Of a stretch of DNA of 64,000 bases, positions 41,481-50,561 are shown piece after piece. The translations under genes and the position numbers were made by a program. The stretch lies in assembly GCA_045430275.1 (NCBI GenBank), contig JAILXU010000009.1, positions 113,379-177,378 of the forward strand, read 5' to 3'. The notes beneath the pieces were generated by a model, which searched no databases, was not told the DNA's origin, and worked only from the letters and a program-made list of their open reading frames with translations. Positions within the stretch are counted from its first letter, which is position 1, and every line of letters begins with the position of its first letter. Source of the DNA: Oceanobacter sp045430275 (GTDB taxonomy: Bacteria > Pseudomonadota > Gammaproteobacteria > Pseudomonadales > Oceanobacteraceae).

Positions 41481-42221
41481 ATGAAGACGATATTGATTAC
41501 AGGCGCAGGCCGCCGTTTTGGCAAAGCGCTGGCGACCTATTGGCTGGCTCAGGGCTGGCGGGTATTGGCGCATTTCAATACGGCGAATGAGCTTGAGGCA
41601 CATGAGCGATTGGTATCGTTTCGAGCGGATTTATCGAGTGCTGATTCTGTGCTCGGTTTGTGTGAGCAGTTGACCGATTGGTTGCAAGAACACGAGGTGC
41701 GGTTGGATGGTCTGATACACAATGCCTCGTGCTTTGTGCCGGATGCTGCTGTGGGGGATGATCTGGCTGAACACGCCGCGCATGTGCAGCGGCATTTGCA
41801 CGTTCATGTCGGTGCGCCGTATCTGTTGATGGAAGCGCTGAAGGAACAGTGGGCCGAGCAGGCGGCGGTGGTGGCAATTTCAGATATTTATTCCGACATT
41901 CCGAATCAGCGCTTTGCCGCTTACTGTGCGAGTAAGGCCGGGTTGCAGAATCTGGCCTTGAGTCAGGCCCAGCGCTTGGCCGGAAAGGTGCGGGTGAATG
42001 TGGTTCAGCCGGGGCCGGTGAAGTTTTTGCCAGAGCATTCGGAGGCGTATCGTCAGCAGGTGCTGTCGCAATCCCTGATTCGTGAGGAGCTGGGTTATGA
42101 CGCGGTGCTGGATGCCTGTGCTTACCTGATGAATGCCCGAGCGGTGACGGGAACGGTGATGCGTGTGGACGGTGGTCGTTTTGTTGCCAACCGCTACGAG
42201 CAGACGTTTATCCACGACTGA
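41481..42221 (+). CDS. folM: Dihydromonapterin/dihydrofolate reductase FolM-like SDR
   Basis: 246 residues from ATG 41481, preceded by GGAG. It is a short-chain dehydrogenase with TGAGRRFGKAL at the N-terminus; the TGxGRR form of the cofactor loop is typical of pteridine reductases (FolM, PTR1). Also visible: NAS (LIHNAS), the active-site Y-x-x-x-K in YCASKAGL, and QPGPVKF. FolM reduces dihydromonapterin to tetrahydromonapterin and has weak DHFR activity. A FolK-like gene is convergent 45 bases away, which strengthens the pterin link. Confidence 0.83.
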   Translation: MKTILITGAGRRFGKALATYWLAQGWRVLAHFNTANELEAHERLVSFRADLSSADSVLGLCEQLTDWLQEHEVRLDGLIHNASCFVPDAAVGDDLAEHAAHVQRHLHVHVGAPYLLMEALKEQWAEQAAVVAISDIYSDIPNQRFAAYCASKAGLQNLALSQAQRLAGKVRVNVVQPGPVKFLPEHSEAYRQQVLSQSLIREELGYDAVLDACAYLMNARAVTGTVMRVDGGRFVANRYEQTFIHD

Positions 42222-42266
42222 TGCTTCCCTGCGGTGCGCGCAAGGGAGCCGCCGCTTATGGCTTGG

Positions 42267-42668
42267 TCACTGGGCCATTGTTCCTGCACCGAGCCACTGC
42301 GCTTGTACGGAACTGTAGTAGCTGTCTTCCAGTGGTTGCTGCAGGCAGGTGTGCGGTTCGGGAGCACTGCCGAGAATATCAATATCAATGGTGCGATCCT
42401 TGAATTTGCGCGCGTCACTTTTTGGCTCCCGCCCCAGTTCGGTCTCAATCTGCAGCAATCGTTGCTTGAGTTCCGGCTCGCCCAGCGGGCTGCGTACCAG
42501 CATTAACTGATTCTGAAACGGGAAGTTAAAGGAATCGCCAACGGTGGGCGTATCCATCACGGGTGAGACAGTCACGATGTCGGTGATGACGCTCAGAGCC
42601 GCTTTGGCCCGTGGCAAGTTGTCGGTCGGGTTAATGTTGCTGCCTAATCCCAGAAGGTAGTGCGTCAT
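42267..42668 (-). CDS. Short FolK-like (HPPK) protein
   Basis: 133 residues from ATG 42668, giving the N-terminus MTHYLLGLGSNINP. 6-Hydroxymethyl-7,8-dihydropterin pyrophosphokinase makes the substrate of dihydropteroate synthase. The LGLGSN start, the FPFQNQLMLV block (usually YLNA) and RKFKDRTIDIDIL with the Mg-binding Asp pair are present. The protein ends soon after, so the usual PH-x(4)-R-x-F and PL-EI-P segment is missing; E. coli FolK has 159 residues. It may be a second, specialised HPPK paralogue rather than the main folK. It is convergent with folM. Confidence 0.75.
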   Translation of the reverse strand: MTHYLLGLGSNINPTDNLPRAKAALSVITDIVTVSPVMDTPTVGDSFNFPFQNQLMLVRSPLGEPELKQRLLQIETELGREPKSDARKFKDRTIDIDILGSAPEPHTCLQQPLEDSYYSSVQAQWLGAGTMAQ

Positions 42669-42885
42669 GATCAATTCTGAATCCCTGTCAAATAAGTGAT
42701 ACAAAACCGGATTTCCGAGTGCGAAATGTCAAGACCGTTCAGACGCGGGTGCGACTCCATCCTTGAATGCCTCTTCCCCGAAAACTGGTACTTTTTTCTG
42801 AAAATCCTCCCTGAATATATTCGTACTTTTCGGTCTGTGCCAGATTATTCAGACACGATTTGAATAAGAGAGAGGCGTGATTCCC

Positions 42886-43725
42886 ATGGACTGGATTTCT
42901 GTTTTGTTGTTGTGCGTTGTGCTGACGTTGCCGCTATCGGCTCTGGCCGCTCCGGCTCCCCTGATGTTGGCCAAGGTGTATCAGGGCTATGAGCAGGTGT
43001 CGGATTATCTGGTGAGTGAAAAACTCGATGGCGTGCGGGTGTACTGGAACGGCCAGGCGTTGTTCACTCGCAGTGGTTATCGCGTGAATGCCCCGGACTG
43101 GTTTGTTGCTCCCTTGCCCGGTGTGCCTCTGGATGGCGAATTATGGGCTGGTCGGGGCCGTTTCGCTGAAGTGAATGGCGTGATCCAGTCGTATCAGGCC
43201 GACGATGCACGCTGGAAGCAACTGACCTTGATGGTGTTTGATGCTCCGGCTGATCCAGAGCGATTTGCCCGGCGTTATCAGAATCTTCAGACGTTGTTCA
43301 GTGGTGTGTCTGCCTCCTGGTTGCAACTGCTGGAACAGCGGGAAGTATCGGATCAAGCGCGTTTGCAGACGTTGCTGCAGGACGTCAGTCAGCAGGGTGG
43401 CGAAGGCTTGATGCTGCATCGACGCACGGCCCGCTATGAGGTTGGGCGCACGCCGCATTTGCTCAAACTCAAAACCTTGCACGACGACGAAGCCACGGTG
43501 ATTGGCTATGTGCCGGGCAAAGGCAAGTATCAGGGCATGGTCGGCTCGCTGCGGGTGCAACTGAAAGACGGTCGGGAGTTGCGGCTTGGTTCTGGTCTGA
43601 GTGATGCGTTGCGCCGTAATCCGCCGCCGCTTGGAACGCAGGTGACGTTTGCCTATAACGGCCTGACCAACAAGGGCTTGCCGCGTTTTGCCCGCTTTAT
43701 GCGTGTGCGCTCACAGTCGTTGTAG
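42886..43725 (+). CDS. Periplasmic ATP-dependent DNA ligase (Lig E type)
   Basis: 279 residues from ATG 42886; AGAGG lies 10 bases upstream, while the GTG at 42877 directly abuts it. A signal peptide (VLLLCVVLTLPLSALAA) precedes a minimal nucleotidyltransferase plus OB-fold ligase. Motif I is SEKLDGVR with K46 as the adenylated lysine; DGELWAGRGRF (motif III/IIIa region), EGLMLHRR (motif IV) and LLKLKT (motif V) are clear. Lig E proteins have no BRCT or zinc domain and are thought to act on extracellular DNA or during DNA uptake. recJ follows after 95 bases. Confidence 0.9.
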   Translation: MDWISVLLLCVVLTLPLSALAAPAPLMLAKVYQGYEQVSDYLVSEKLDGVRVYWNGQALFTRSGYRVNAPDWFVAPLPGVPLDGELWAGRGRFAEVNGVIQSYQADDARWKQLTLMVFDAPADPERFARRYQNLQTLFSGVSASWLQLLEQREVSDQARLQTLLQDVSQQGGEGLMLHRRTARYEVGRTPHLLKLKTLHDDEATVIGYVPGKGKYQGMVGSLRVQLKDGRELRLGSGLSDALRRNPPPLGTQVTFAYNGLTNKGLPRFARFMRVRSQSL

Positions 43726-43820
43726 CGTCGTTGTAGCGCCAGACCGCGCTGTACCTGCAAGCCCCATGAATGATGGAAAGGCGTTACACTGGCCATTGAT
43801 CTTTTTTCAGGTGTGATGTG

Positions 43821-45551
43821 ATGGTTCAAGTGGTACAGAGAGGGCTTCCTGATGGCTGGCAACTGGATGCGCTGCCGCCGGTATTGCAGCGTGTATACGC
43901 CGCTCGTGGTGTGGTGGATGCCAGCCAGTTGACCCTGAGTCTGAAAGAATTATTACCCTACCATTCCCTGAAAGGCCTGGATGACGCCGTTGCTCTGCTG
44001 GTGGAGGTGATCCAGAAGCAACAGAACCTGCTGGTGGTTGGCGACTTCGATGTGGACGGTGCCACCAGCACGGCGCTGGTGATTCGGGCCATGCGCAGCA
44101 TGGGCGCGGCCTCGGTGGATTATCTGGTGCCGAACCGATTCGATTTTGGCTACGGCCTGACCCCGGAGCTGGTGGACGTTGCCAGCCAGTTACCGCACAA
44201 ACCTGATCTGATTCTGACAGTGGATAACGGCATTGCCGCCATCAGCGGTGTTGATGCTGCGAAAGCGTGCGGCATTCCGGTGTTGGTGACGGATCATCAT
44301 TTGCCCGGCGAGACACTCCCCGACGCGGCAGCGATTGTGAATCCGAGCCAGCCGGGCTGCGACTTCCCGAGCAAGGCCGCTTGTGGCTGTACGGTGGTGT
44401 TCTATTTGATGCTGGCGCTGCGGGCGCGGTTGTCGGCGCTGGGACATTTTGAGGGTGGGAAAGCACCGAATCTGGCCACTCTGCTGGATCTGGTAGCGCT
44501 GGCAACGGTCGCCGATGTGGTGCCGCTGGACTACAACAATCGCATTTTGGTAGAGCAGGGCCTAAGGCGCATTCGCGCTGGACAGACGCTGGTGGGCATT
44601 CAGGCGCTGATGCAGGTGGCCGGGCGTGATCCGGGCCGAGCGGTGGCCAGTGATTTTGGGTTTGTGGTAGGGCCTCGTCTGAACGCCGCCGGGCGGCTGG
44701 ACGATATGGGGCTGGGGATTGAATGTTTGCTGACCGATGATCCCGATCAGGCGCGGGACATGGCCCAGCAACTGGATGATCTGAACCGTGACCGCAAACA
44801 GATTGAAGCCAGTATGACCGCCGATGCCCAGCATTTTATTGATGAGTTCGATACGCAACAGTCCTTGCCGGTGGGCCTGACGTTGTTTCATGCGGACTGG
44901 CATCAGGGTGTGATTGGTATTCTGGCGTCCCGTATCAAGGAAAAGGTGCATCGTCCGGTGATTGCCTTTGCCCGAGGGGATGACGGCGTTCTCAAAGGCT
45001 CGGGCCGTTCCATTCCGGGTCTGCACTTGCGTGATGTGCTGGATCTGGTGGATCGACGTTTGCCCGGTGCCTTGCTCAAATTTGGTGGTCACGCCATGGC
45101 GGCGGGTATGTCGTTGAAAGAAGCACAACTGGATGTTTTCCAGCAGGTCTTTGATCAGGTCTGTCGCGAGCAGGTCTCGCAGCAGCAACTGACGCGGACT
45201 CTGGAAGTGGATGGCGAGCTGGCGAACCATGAGCTGGCGCTCGATCTGGCGGAGCAATTGCGTTACGCCGGGCCGTGGGGACAAGGTTTCCCGGAACCGG
45301 TATTTCAGGGGCGTTTTACACTGGTGCAGCAGCGCATTGTGGGAGGTCGCCATTTGAAGCTGGTATTGAGTCCGGTGTCTGCCGGTACGGTGGCTGGTTC
45401 ACTGATTGATGGCATCTGGTTTAACATTGACCCCTCCGAGTGGCCCAATAACCATTGCCAGGAAGTGAACCTCGTTTACCAACTGGATATTAATGAGTTT
45501 CGTGGTCGGCGTTCAGTGCAGCTATTAATTCAGCATCTGGATATTATTTAA
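43821..45551 (+). CDS. recJ: Single-stranded-DNA-specific exonuclease RecJ
   Basis: 576 residues from ATG 43821 with AGGTG upstream. RecJ is a 5'-3' exonuclease of the DHH phosphoesterase family used in RecF-pathway recombination and mismatch repair. Motifs: VVGDFDVDGATSTAL (motif I with the two Asp), LTVDNG, LVTDHHLPGE (the DHH motif) and the DHHA1 block LHLRDVLD...GGHAMAAGMSL. The C-terminal OB domain is complete. Length matches E. coli RecJ (577). Confidence 0.96.
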   Translation: MVQVVQRGLPDGWQLDALPPVLQRVYAARGVVDASQLTLSLKELLPYHSLKGLDDAVALLVEVIQKQQNLLVVGDFDVDGATSTALVIRAMRSMGAASVDYLVPNRFDFGYGLTPELVDVASQLPHKPDLILTVDNGIAAISGVDAAKACGIPVLVTDHHLPGETLPDAAAIVNPSQPGCDFPSKAACGCTVVFYLMLALRARLSALGHFEGGKAPNLATLLDLVALATVADVVPLDYNNRILVEQGLRRIRAGQTLVGIQALMQVAGRDPGRAVASDFGFVVGPRLNAAGRLDDMGLGIECLLTDDPDQARDMAQQLDDLNRDRKQIEASMTADAQHFIDEFDTQQSLPVGLTLFHADWHQGVIGILASRIKEKVHRPVIAFARGDDGVLKGSGRSIPGLHLRDVLDLVDRRLPGALLKFGGHAMAAGMSLKEAQLDVFQQVFDQVCREQVSQQQLTRTLEVDGELANHELALDLAEQLRYAGPWGQGFPEPVFQGRFTLVQQRIVGGRHLKLVLSPVSAGTVAGSLIDGIWFNIDPSEWPNNHCQEVNLVYQLDINEFRGRRSVQLLIQHLDII

Positions 45552-45586
45552 TCATTCAATGGATGGAATCTGACAGGAGAACAGGG

Positions 45587-46033
45587 ATGACATGGAATCT
45601 GTACGGGCTGCTGGTGTGTTTGCTGCTGCCGACGCTGGCTCAGGCCGAGATTTATCAATGGCGTGACGAGCACGGGCGGTTGCAGTTTTCGGATGAACCA
45701 CCGGATAAAAAACCGGCTGAAACCGTTACCCTGAAACCGGCGTCCGGTTATTCGCCACCTCAGGTGCATCGGCAGGTGGGCAAGGATGTGATTCGGGACA
45801 GCATGCGTCGCTCTCCCCGTTCCGATGCTTCCAAAGCCAGCATCAAAGCGTTTCGGGCAGCCAGTACTCGTCGGGCTGCATCGGCCAAGGCGTCGAAGGA
45901 ATCCAGTTGCCGTCGTTACCGGGATAGCTACCGCACTTCTGGCGTTCGGCCATCCCGAACGGCTTCGGGGGTCAAGGCACAGCGCGACCACAAACGTTAC
46001 CTGCGTGGCAAGATAAAGGAATATTGTCACTGA
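45587..46033 (+). CDS. DUF4124 domain exported protein
   Basis: 148 residues from ATG 45587, with AGGAG upstream. A signal peptide (LYGLLVCLLLPTLAQA) leads into EIYQWRDEHGRLQFSDEPP, the DUF4124 signature, found in many short periplasmic proteins of gammaproteobacteria. The rest is highly basic and Ser/Arg-rich (e.g. RAASTRRAASAKASKES), probably disordered, with two cysteines. It follows recJ by 35 bases and may be co-transcribed. Function unknown. Confidence 0.82.
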   Translation: MTWNLYGLLVCLLLPTLAQAEIYQWRDEHGRLQFSDEPPDKKPAETVTLKPASGYSPPQVHRQVGKDVIRDSMRRSPRSDASKASIKAFRAASTRRAASAKASKESSCRRYRDSYRTSGVRPSRTASGVKAQRDHKRYLRGKIKEYCH

Positions 46034-46124
46034 AAGGGAACCCGGAGCCTGCTAGATTTATCCCATAGCGGGCTTTATATTGCCCGTCTTTTCTCTTCCG
46101 TAGTGCTAGCCAAAGGAATATCTC

Positions 46125-46631
46125 ATGTTGAGTTTATTGGCCAATTTGCTCAAGGCGCTGAATTCAGAATCCGCGCCGGGGCAGGTTTCCCTGGCCGTGG
46201 CGTTGTCTGCCATTGTTGCGTTTACTCCGTTTTTCAGTCTTCACAATATCCTGATCCTGTTAATCGTATTGGTGGTGCGCACCAATTTGAGCGGTTTTCT
46301 GGTCGGGTATGCCCTGTTTGCCATGTTGTCGGTGGTGGTTGATCCCTGGTCGATTCGTCTGGGAGAAAGCCTGCTGGCCAATCCGGGCCTGATGGACACC
46401 TGGGTGACACTGTATCAAAGCGAATTCTGGCGCATGACGGCCTTTAATCACACTCTGACGCTGGGTGGCTTTGTGATTGGTGTTATGGCCTTTGCCCCGG
46501 TGTATCTGATCTGCAATGTGCTGATTCGACAGTATCGCGCCCGCTTTATGGCCTGGTTCCTGAAACTCAAGGTGGTGCAGGCGCTGCAGGCAAGCAAGTT
46601 CTTTTCTATCTATCAATCGCTGGCGGGGTAA
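46125..46631 (+). CDS. TIGR03546 family membrane protein
   Basis: 168 residues. Three or four membrane segments are visible (VSLAVALSAIVAFTPFF, ILILLIVLVVRTNLSGFLVG, GGFVIGVMAFAPVYLICNVL). The layout, size and, above all, the position directly before a TIGR03545 protein match the TIGR03546 family, which occurs as a fixed pair with it. FTPFFSLHN resembles the DUF2062 type of segment. The two genes are separated by five bases. Function unknown. Confidence 0.8.
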   Translation: MLSLLANLLKALNSESAPGQVSLAVALSAIVAFTPFFSLHNILILLIVLVVRTNLSGFLVGYALFAMLSVVVDPWSIRLGESLLANPGLMDTWVTLYQSEFWRMTAFNHTLTLGGFVIGVMAFAPVYLICNVLIRQYRARFMAWFLKLKVVQALQASKFFSIYQSLAG

Positions 46632-46636
46632 GCCGT

Positions 46637-48484
46637 ATGTTGCAATGGATTCGCTGGTGGGGATTGGGTGTATTTGTCGCGCTGGGCGCAGGCGTGACGG
46701 CGTTTATGATGCTGGCAGCACCGTATCTGGTGAAGTCGTCCATCGAAAGTCTGGGCAGCAAGGCAGCCGGTGCCAAAGTGGAAGTGGACTCGGTTGGGTT
46801 GTCACTGGCTCCACTGGGATTGTCGCTGCAGGGCTTTCGGGTCGCTAACGCCGACAAGCCGATGGAAAATCTGGTGGAATTTGAGCGTGCTGTGGCTGAC
46901 CTTGAACTGGGGCCACTGTTTTTGGGCAAGGGCATTATTCAGGATCTGAGCATTGATGCCTTGCAGTTCAATACACCGCGAACGGTGTCTGGAGCGCTGG
47001 AAAGTGCCTCTTCCAGTTCGGGTTCCGGGTCTGATTCTGGTCGCGATGGTGATGGCAAGTCGGCTGAGAAAGCGCCGTCGGCTCTGGACAAATTGCCATC
47101 GGCTGAAGAGTTGCTGGCCCGCGAGAAACTGAAAACCGAGGCCGCAGGCAAGGCCTTCCAGCAAACCTACAAGACTCGTAAGGTGGAGCTGGACGACGCG
47201 CTGGAGCAAGTGCCTTCCGAGCAAGACCTGAAGCAGTACGAAGACGATGTCCGGGCGATTGTCAGTGGCGATCTCAAGTCACTGGAAGACTTCCAGCAGC
47301 GCAAGGCCAAACTGGAGGCGCTGAAAAAGCAGTTTGAAAAAGATCGCAAGGCGCTCAAACACGCGCGTACCGTGATAGGTGAAACACGCTCGGAAGTGGG
47401 CCAGCGTTTGAAAGACCTGAAAGCAGCACCGGGTGAAGATCTGGCCAATCTGAAACAGAAGTATCAATTGAATGCGACCGGCGCTGCCAACTTGTCGCAG
47501 TTACTGTTTGGCCCGGAAGTGGGTGAATGGGCGCATCAGGCGTTGTACTGGTACGAAATGATCAAGCCTTATCTGAATTCTGGTTCCGAGTCGGCTCCGG
47601 CGGAAGCTGAGCCTGAACGTCCCAAAGGCCGCTTTGTACACTTCCCGACCAGTGACCCCTGGCCGGAGTTGCTGGTTCGCCACACCGGTATCAGTGCCAT
47701 TACGCCACGCGGTAATCTGGCCATTCAGGGCCGTGACCTGACGCATCAGCAAGCCGTGTTGGGTCGTCCTTCCCAGATTGATGTCAACGGTGATGAGCTG
47801 GATCGGATCAAGGCCTTAAAAGCCAATCTGACGCTGGATCACCGGGTTGCGCCGGGACGCGATACCGCCACACTGGATGTTCAGGACTGGCAAGTGGACA
47901 GTGCTGATCTGGGTGTGGGTGGTACTCAACTGGAGGCCGCACAGGCGCAGTTGCAGGGCATGGCTCAGGTCAGTGGTGATCAACTGATATCGAAGATGGA
48001 CGCCCAGTTTGGTCAGGCACAATTCTCGGGCGACGGCCAAACCGTCTTTGCCAAGGAGCTGTTGCTGGCGTTGAAAACCATTGATCAGTTTACCGTGCAT
48101 GCCGAAGCCAATGGCGATGTGTTAACGCCAGCGGTAGAGCTTGGCTCGGATCTGGATCGCCGCCTCAATGCAGCCTTTGGCAAGCGCCTCAAACAGCAGC
48201 AAGACAAGCTGGAAGCGCGTTTGAAGAGCAAGCTGAATGCACGCATCGATGAGTTTGCCGGGCCATACGCCAGTGAGCTGAAAGCGCTGAATAACACCGA
48301 TGCCAGCCTGAACGAGCGTTTTGATCAGTTGCAGGCACTGGCCAGTGAAAAACTGGAAGACTTCGCCGCCCAGCAGAAGCGCAAGGCGGAAGAAAAAGCC
48401 AAAGCCAAGGCGGATGAAGAAAAGCAGCGTTTGAAGGACAAAGCGGAAGATGAGTTGAAAAACTCACTGAAAAAGCTGTTCTGA
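46637..48484 (+). CDS. TIGR03545 family AsmA-like envelope protein
   Basis: 615 residues. One N-terminal membrane segment (WWGLGVFVALGAGVTAFMMLA) is followed by a beta-rich region (AKVEVDSVGLSLAPLGLSLQGFRVANADKP) as in AsmA-like proteins, then a Ser/Gly linker near 115-135, a coiled-coil stretch near 140-270, a second beta-rich part, and a Lys/Ala/Glu-rich C-terminal helix (KKAEEKAKAKADEEKQR-like). It is the constant partner of the upstream TIGR03546 gene. A role in the cell envelope is likely but unproven. Confidence 0.83.
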   Translation: MLQWIRWWGLGVFVALGAGVTAFMMLAAPYLVKSSIESLGSKAAGAKVEVDSVGLSLAPLGLSLQGFRVANADKPMENLVEFERAVADLELGPLFLGKGIIQDLSIDALQFNTPRTVSGALESASSSSGSGSDSGRDGDGKSAEKAPSALDKLPSAEELLAREKLKTEAAGKAFQQTYKTRKVELDDALEQVPSEQDLKQYEDDVRAIVSGDLKSLEDFQQRKAKLEALKKQFEKDRKALKHARTVIGETRSEVGQRLKDLKAAPGEDLANLKQKYQLNATGAANLSQLLFGPEVGEWAHQALYWYEMIKPYLNSGSESAPAEAEPERPKGRFVHFPTSDPWPELLVRHTGISAITPRGNLAIQGRDLTHQQAVLGRPSQIDVNGDELDRIKALKANLTLDHRVAPGRDTATLDVQDWQVDSADLGVGGTQLEAAQAQLQGMAQVSGDQLISKMDAQFGQAQFSGDGQTVFAKELLLALKTIDQFTVHAEANGDVLTPAVELGSDLDRRLNAAFGKRLKQQQDKLEARLKSKLNARIDEFAGPYASELKALNNTDASLNERFDQLQALASEKLEDFAAQQKRKAEEKAKAKADEEKQRLKDKAEDELKNSLKKLF

Positions 48485-48520
48485 ACGCTCGTTTGTCTTA
48501 ATCAGTACGGCGAACCTGAA

Positions 48521-48552
48521 AACCCCGCTCCGCAAGGAAACGGGGTTTTTTT
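48521..48552 (+). terminator. Intrinsic terminator after the TIGR03545 gene
   Basis: AACCCCG (48521-48527) pairs with CGGGGTT (48541-48547), followed by T to 48552. It lies 37 bases after the stop and closes the transcription unit before fumC. Confidence 0.87.
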
Positions 48553-48687
48553 ATGGGGTGTGAACCTACCTCAAGATATGGCAGAAAATGTAGAGAGGCT
48601 TGCTTGCTCCTTGTCCTCACCGGTAGCGGCTCTGGTATCTTGCCGCTATGCTCAATGAACACCGGGGTGAGTGGAAGGAGTGTAATG

Positions 48688-50061
48688 ATGCGAATTGAAC
48701 GTGACAGCATGGGCGAAATCGAGGTCGCGGATGAGGTGCTCTGGGGTGCGCAAACCCAGCGGGCCGTGGATAATTTTTGCATCAGTGGCAATCCGATGCC
48801 ACGCCGTTTTATCAAGGCGCTGCTGTTATCCAAGGCGTGTGCGGCTCAGGCTAATCGGGCGCTGGGCAAGTTGCCGGATAACGTGGCTAACGCCATTATT
48901 ACGGCGGCAGAGCACTTGCTGGAAGACCCGGATGTGATGCGTCATTTTCCGGTGGATGTGTTCCAGACCGGCTCTGGCACCAGCACCAACATGAACGCCA
49001 ATGAAGTACTGGCCAACCTGGCCAGTCAGAGACTGGGCAAACGCATTTCTGCCAACGATCAGGTGGATATGGGGCAGAGCAGCAACGACGTTACCCCCAG
49101 TTGCATTCATATCAGCGCAGCCATGGCATTGGAAGATGATCTGTTGCCTGCTCTGTCGCACTTGTCTGAACAAATCACGCTGCGCGCCAATGAATTTTCA
49201 GCCACCGTTAAAACCGGGCGCACACACCTGATGGACGCGGTGCCTGTGACTCTGGGACAAAGCATCAGTGCCTGGGCAACCCAGATTGATCAGGTGATGC
49301 GGGGGTTGAATGCCAATCGCCCGTTGCTGCAATCGCTGGCTCAAGGCGGCACGGCGGTGGGCACCGGTTTGAATTCACACCCGGAATTTTCCGTCACCTT
49401 CTGCGACAAGCTCAGTGATCGCACCGGACTGACGTTCACACCGGCTGAAAACTTTATGGCTCACATCGCCACGCAAGATGTGGCAGTGGCGCTCTCCGGG
49501 CAGTTAAAAACCCTGGCGGTAGCACTGATCAAGATTGCCAACGATTTGCGCTGGATGAACTCCGGGCCGCTGGCCGGATTCGGAGAAATTGAGCTGACGC
49601 CCTTGCAACCGGGTTCTTCCATTATGCCGGGCAAGGTCAATCCAGTGATCCCGGAAGCGGTGTTGCAGGCGGCGACTCAGGTGATTGGCAATGATGCCGT
49701 CATTACTGCGGCGGGAGCGTCGGGGAATTTTGAGTTGAATGTGATGTTGCCACTGGTGGCGCGCAATCTGCTGGAAAGCCTGAAACTCCTGTCCAGAGCC
49801 AGCATGGCCTTGGCAGATCAGGCGATTGCTACGTTTCAGGTTCGACACGATCGGCTGGAACAATCGTTAAGCCACAATCCTATTCTGGTGACTGCGCTGA
49901 ATCCGGTGATTGGCTATATGGATGCGTCAGAGATCGCCCGTATTGCCTACATTCAGCAGCGTTCGATTATTGATGTGGCCGAGGAAAATACTCACCTGAC
50001 TCGGGAAGAGCTGGAAACCCTGCTTGATCCGGCGCGCCTGACTCGTGCGCATCGGGACTGA
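48688..50061 (+). CDS. fumC: Class II fumarate hydratase FumC
   Basis: 457 residues from ATG 48688, with AAGGAG seven bases upstream. FumC is the oxygen-stable, iron-free fumarase (fumarate + water to malate) of the TCA cycle. The superfamily signature GSSIMPGKVNPVIPEAV is intact, as are SGTSTNMNANEV, QSSNDVTPSCIHI, KTGRTHLMDAVPV and NSHPEF. A longer frame upstream adds residues foreign to the family. It has a terminator upstream and a convergent ybaK downstream. Confidence 0.97.
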   Translation: MRIERDSMGEIEVADEVLWGAQTQRAVDNFCISGNPMPRRFIKALLLSKACAAQANRALGKLPDNVANAIITAAEHLLEDPDVMRHFPVDVFQTGSGTSTNMNANEVLANLASQRLGKRISANDQVDMGQSSNDVTPSCIHISAAMALEDDLLPALSHLSEQITLRANEFSATVKTGRTHLMDAVPVTLGQSISAWATQIDQVMRGLNANRPLLQSLAQGGTAVGTGLNSHPEFSVTFCDKLSDRTGLTFTPAENFMAHIATQDVAVALSGQLKTLAVALIKIANDLRWMNSGPLAGFGEIELTPLQPGSSIMPGKVNPVIPEAVLQAATQVIGNDAVITAAGASGNFELNVMLPLVARNLLESLKLLSRASMALADQAIATFQVRHDRLEQSLSHNPILVTALNPVIGYMDASEIARIAYIQQRSIIDVAEENTHLTREELETLLDPARLTRAHRD

Positions 50062-50087
50062 CGAATCCACATCACCGGTTATGCAAT

Positions 50088-50561
50088 TCAGTCACGAATA
50101 TCAAAAAAACGCGCACGAGTGATGCTGGCCAGATTGGCTGGGGTGAGTGCGACTTCCAAACCTCGACGGCCTGCGCTGACGTGCATGTTTGCCAGCGTTT
50201 CGGCGCTGGCATCAATGACTGTTGGCAAAGCTTTCTTCTGACCAATCGGGCTGATGCCACCGACGATATAGCCGGTGGTTTTTTCCGCCACGGCGGTGTC
50301 GGCCATGGCCGCTTTCTTGGCTCCGACCGCACGTGCGATGGCTTTCAGGTTGAGCTGATGCGTCACCGGCACCACGGCCACTGCGAGTGAACTCTTGTGC
50401 CCCGTCAGAGCAACCAGCAGGGTTTTGAACACCTGTGCCGGTTCCAGCCCCAGCGCTTCTGCAGCTTCTTCGCCATAAGATGGCGCGTCAGGGTCGTGTT
50501 GGTATTCCAGTATGTCAAAGGGCAATTTGGCTCGTTTGAGAGCGGTAATGGCGGGTGTCAT
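50088..50561 (-). CDS. ybaK: Cys-tRNA(Pro)/Cys-tRNA(Cys) deacylase YbaK
   Basis: 157 residues. YbaK/EbsC hydrolyses Cys mischarged on tRNA-Pro. The family core is visible: the N-terminal FDILEYQHDPDAPSYGEEAAEALGL, VFKTLLV, the substrate-lysine block KAIARAVGAKKAAM (with the KKA motif) and TGYIVGGISPIGQKKALP. It overlaps the DUF1653 gene by four bases (ATGA). Confidence 0.93.
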   Translation of the reverse strand: MTPAITALKRAKLPFDILEYQHDPDAPSYGEEAAEALGLEPAQVFKTLLVALTGHKSSLAVAVVPVTHQLNLKAIARAVGAKKAAMADTAVAEKTTGYIVGGISPIGQKKALPTVIDASAETLANMHVSAGRRGLEVALTPANLASITRARFFDIRD

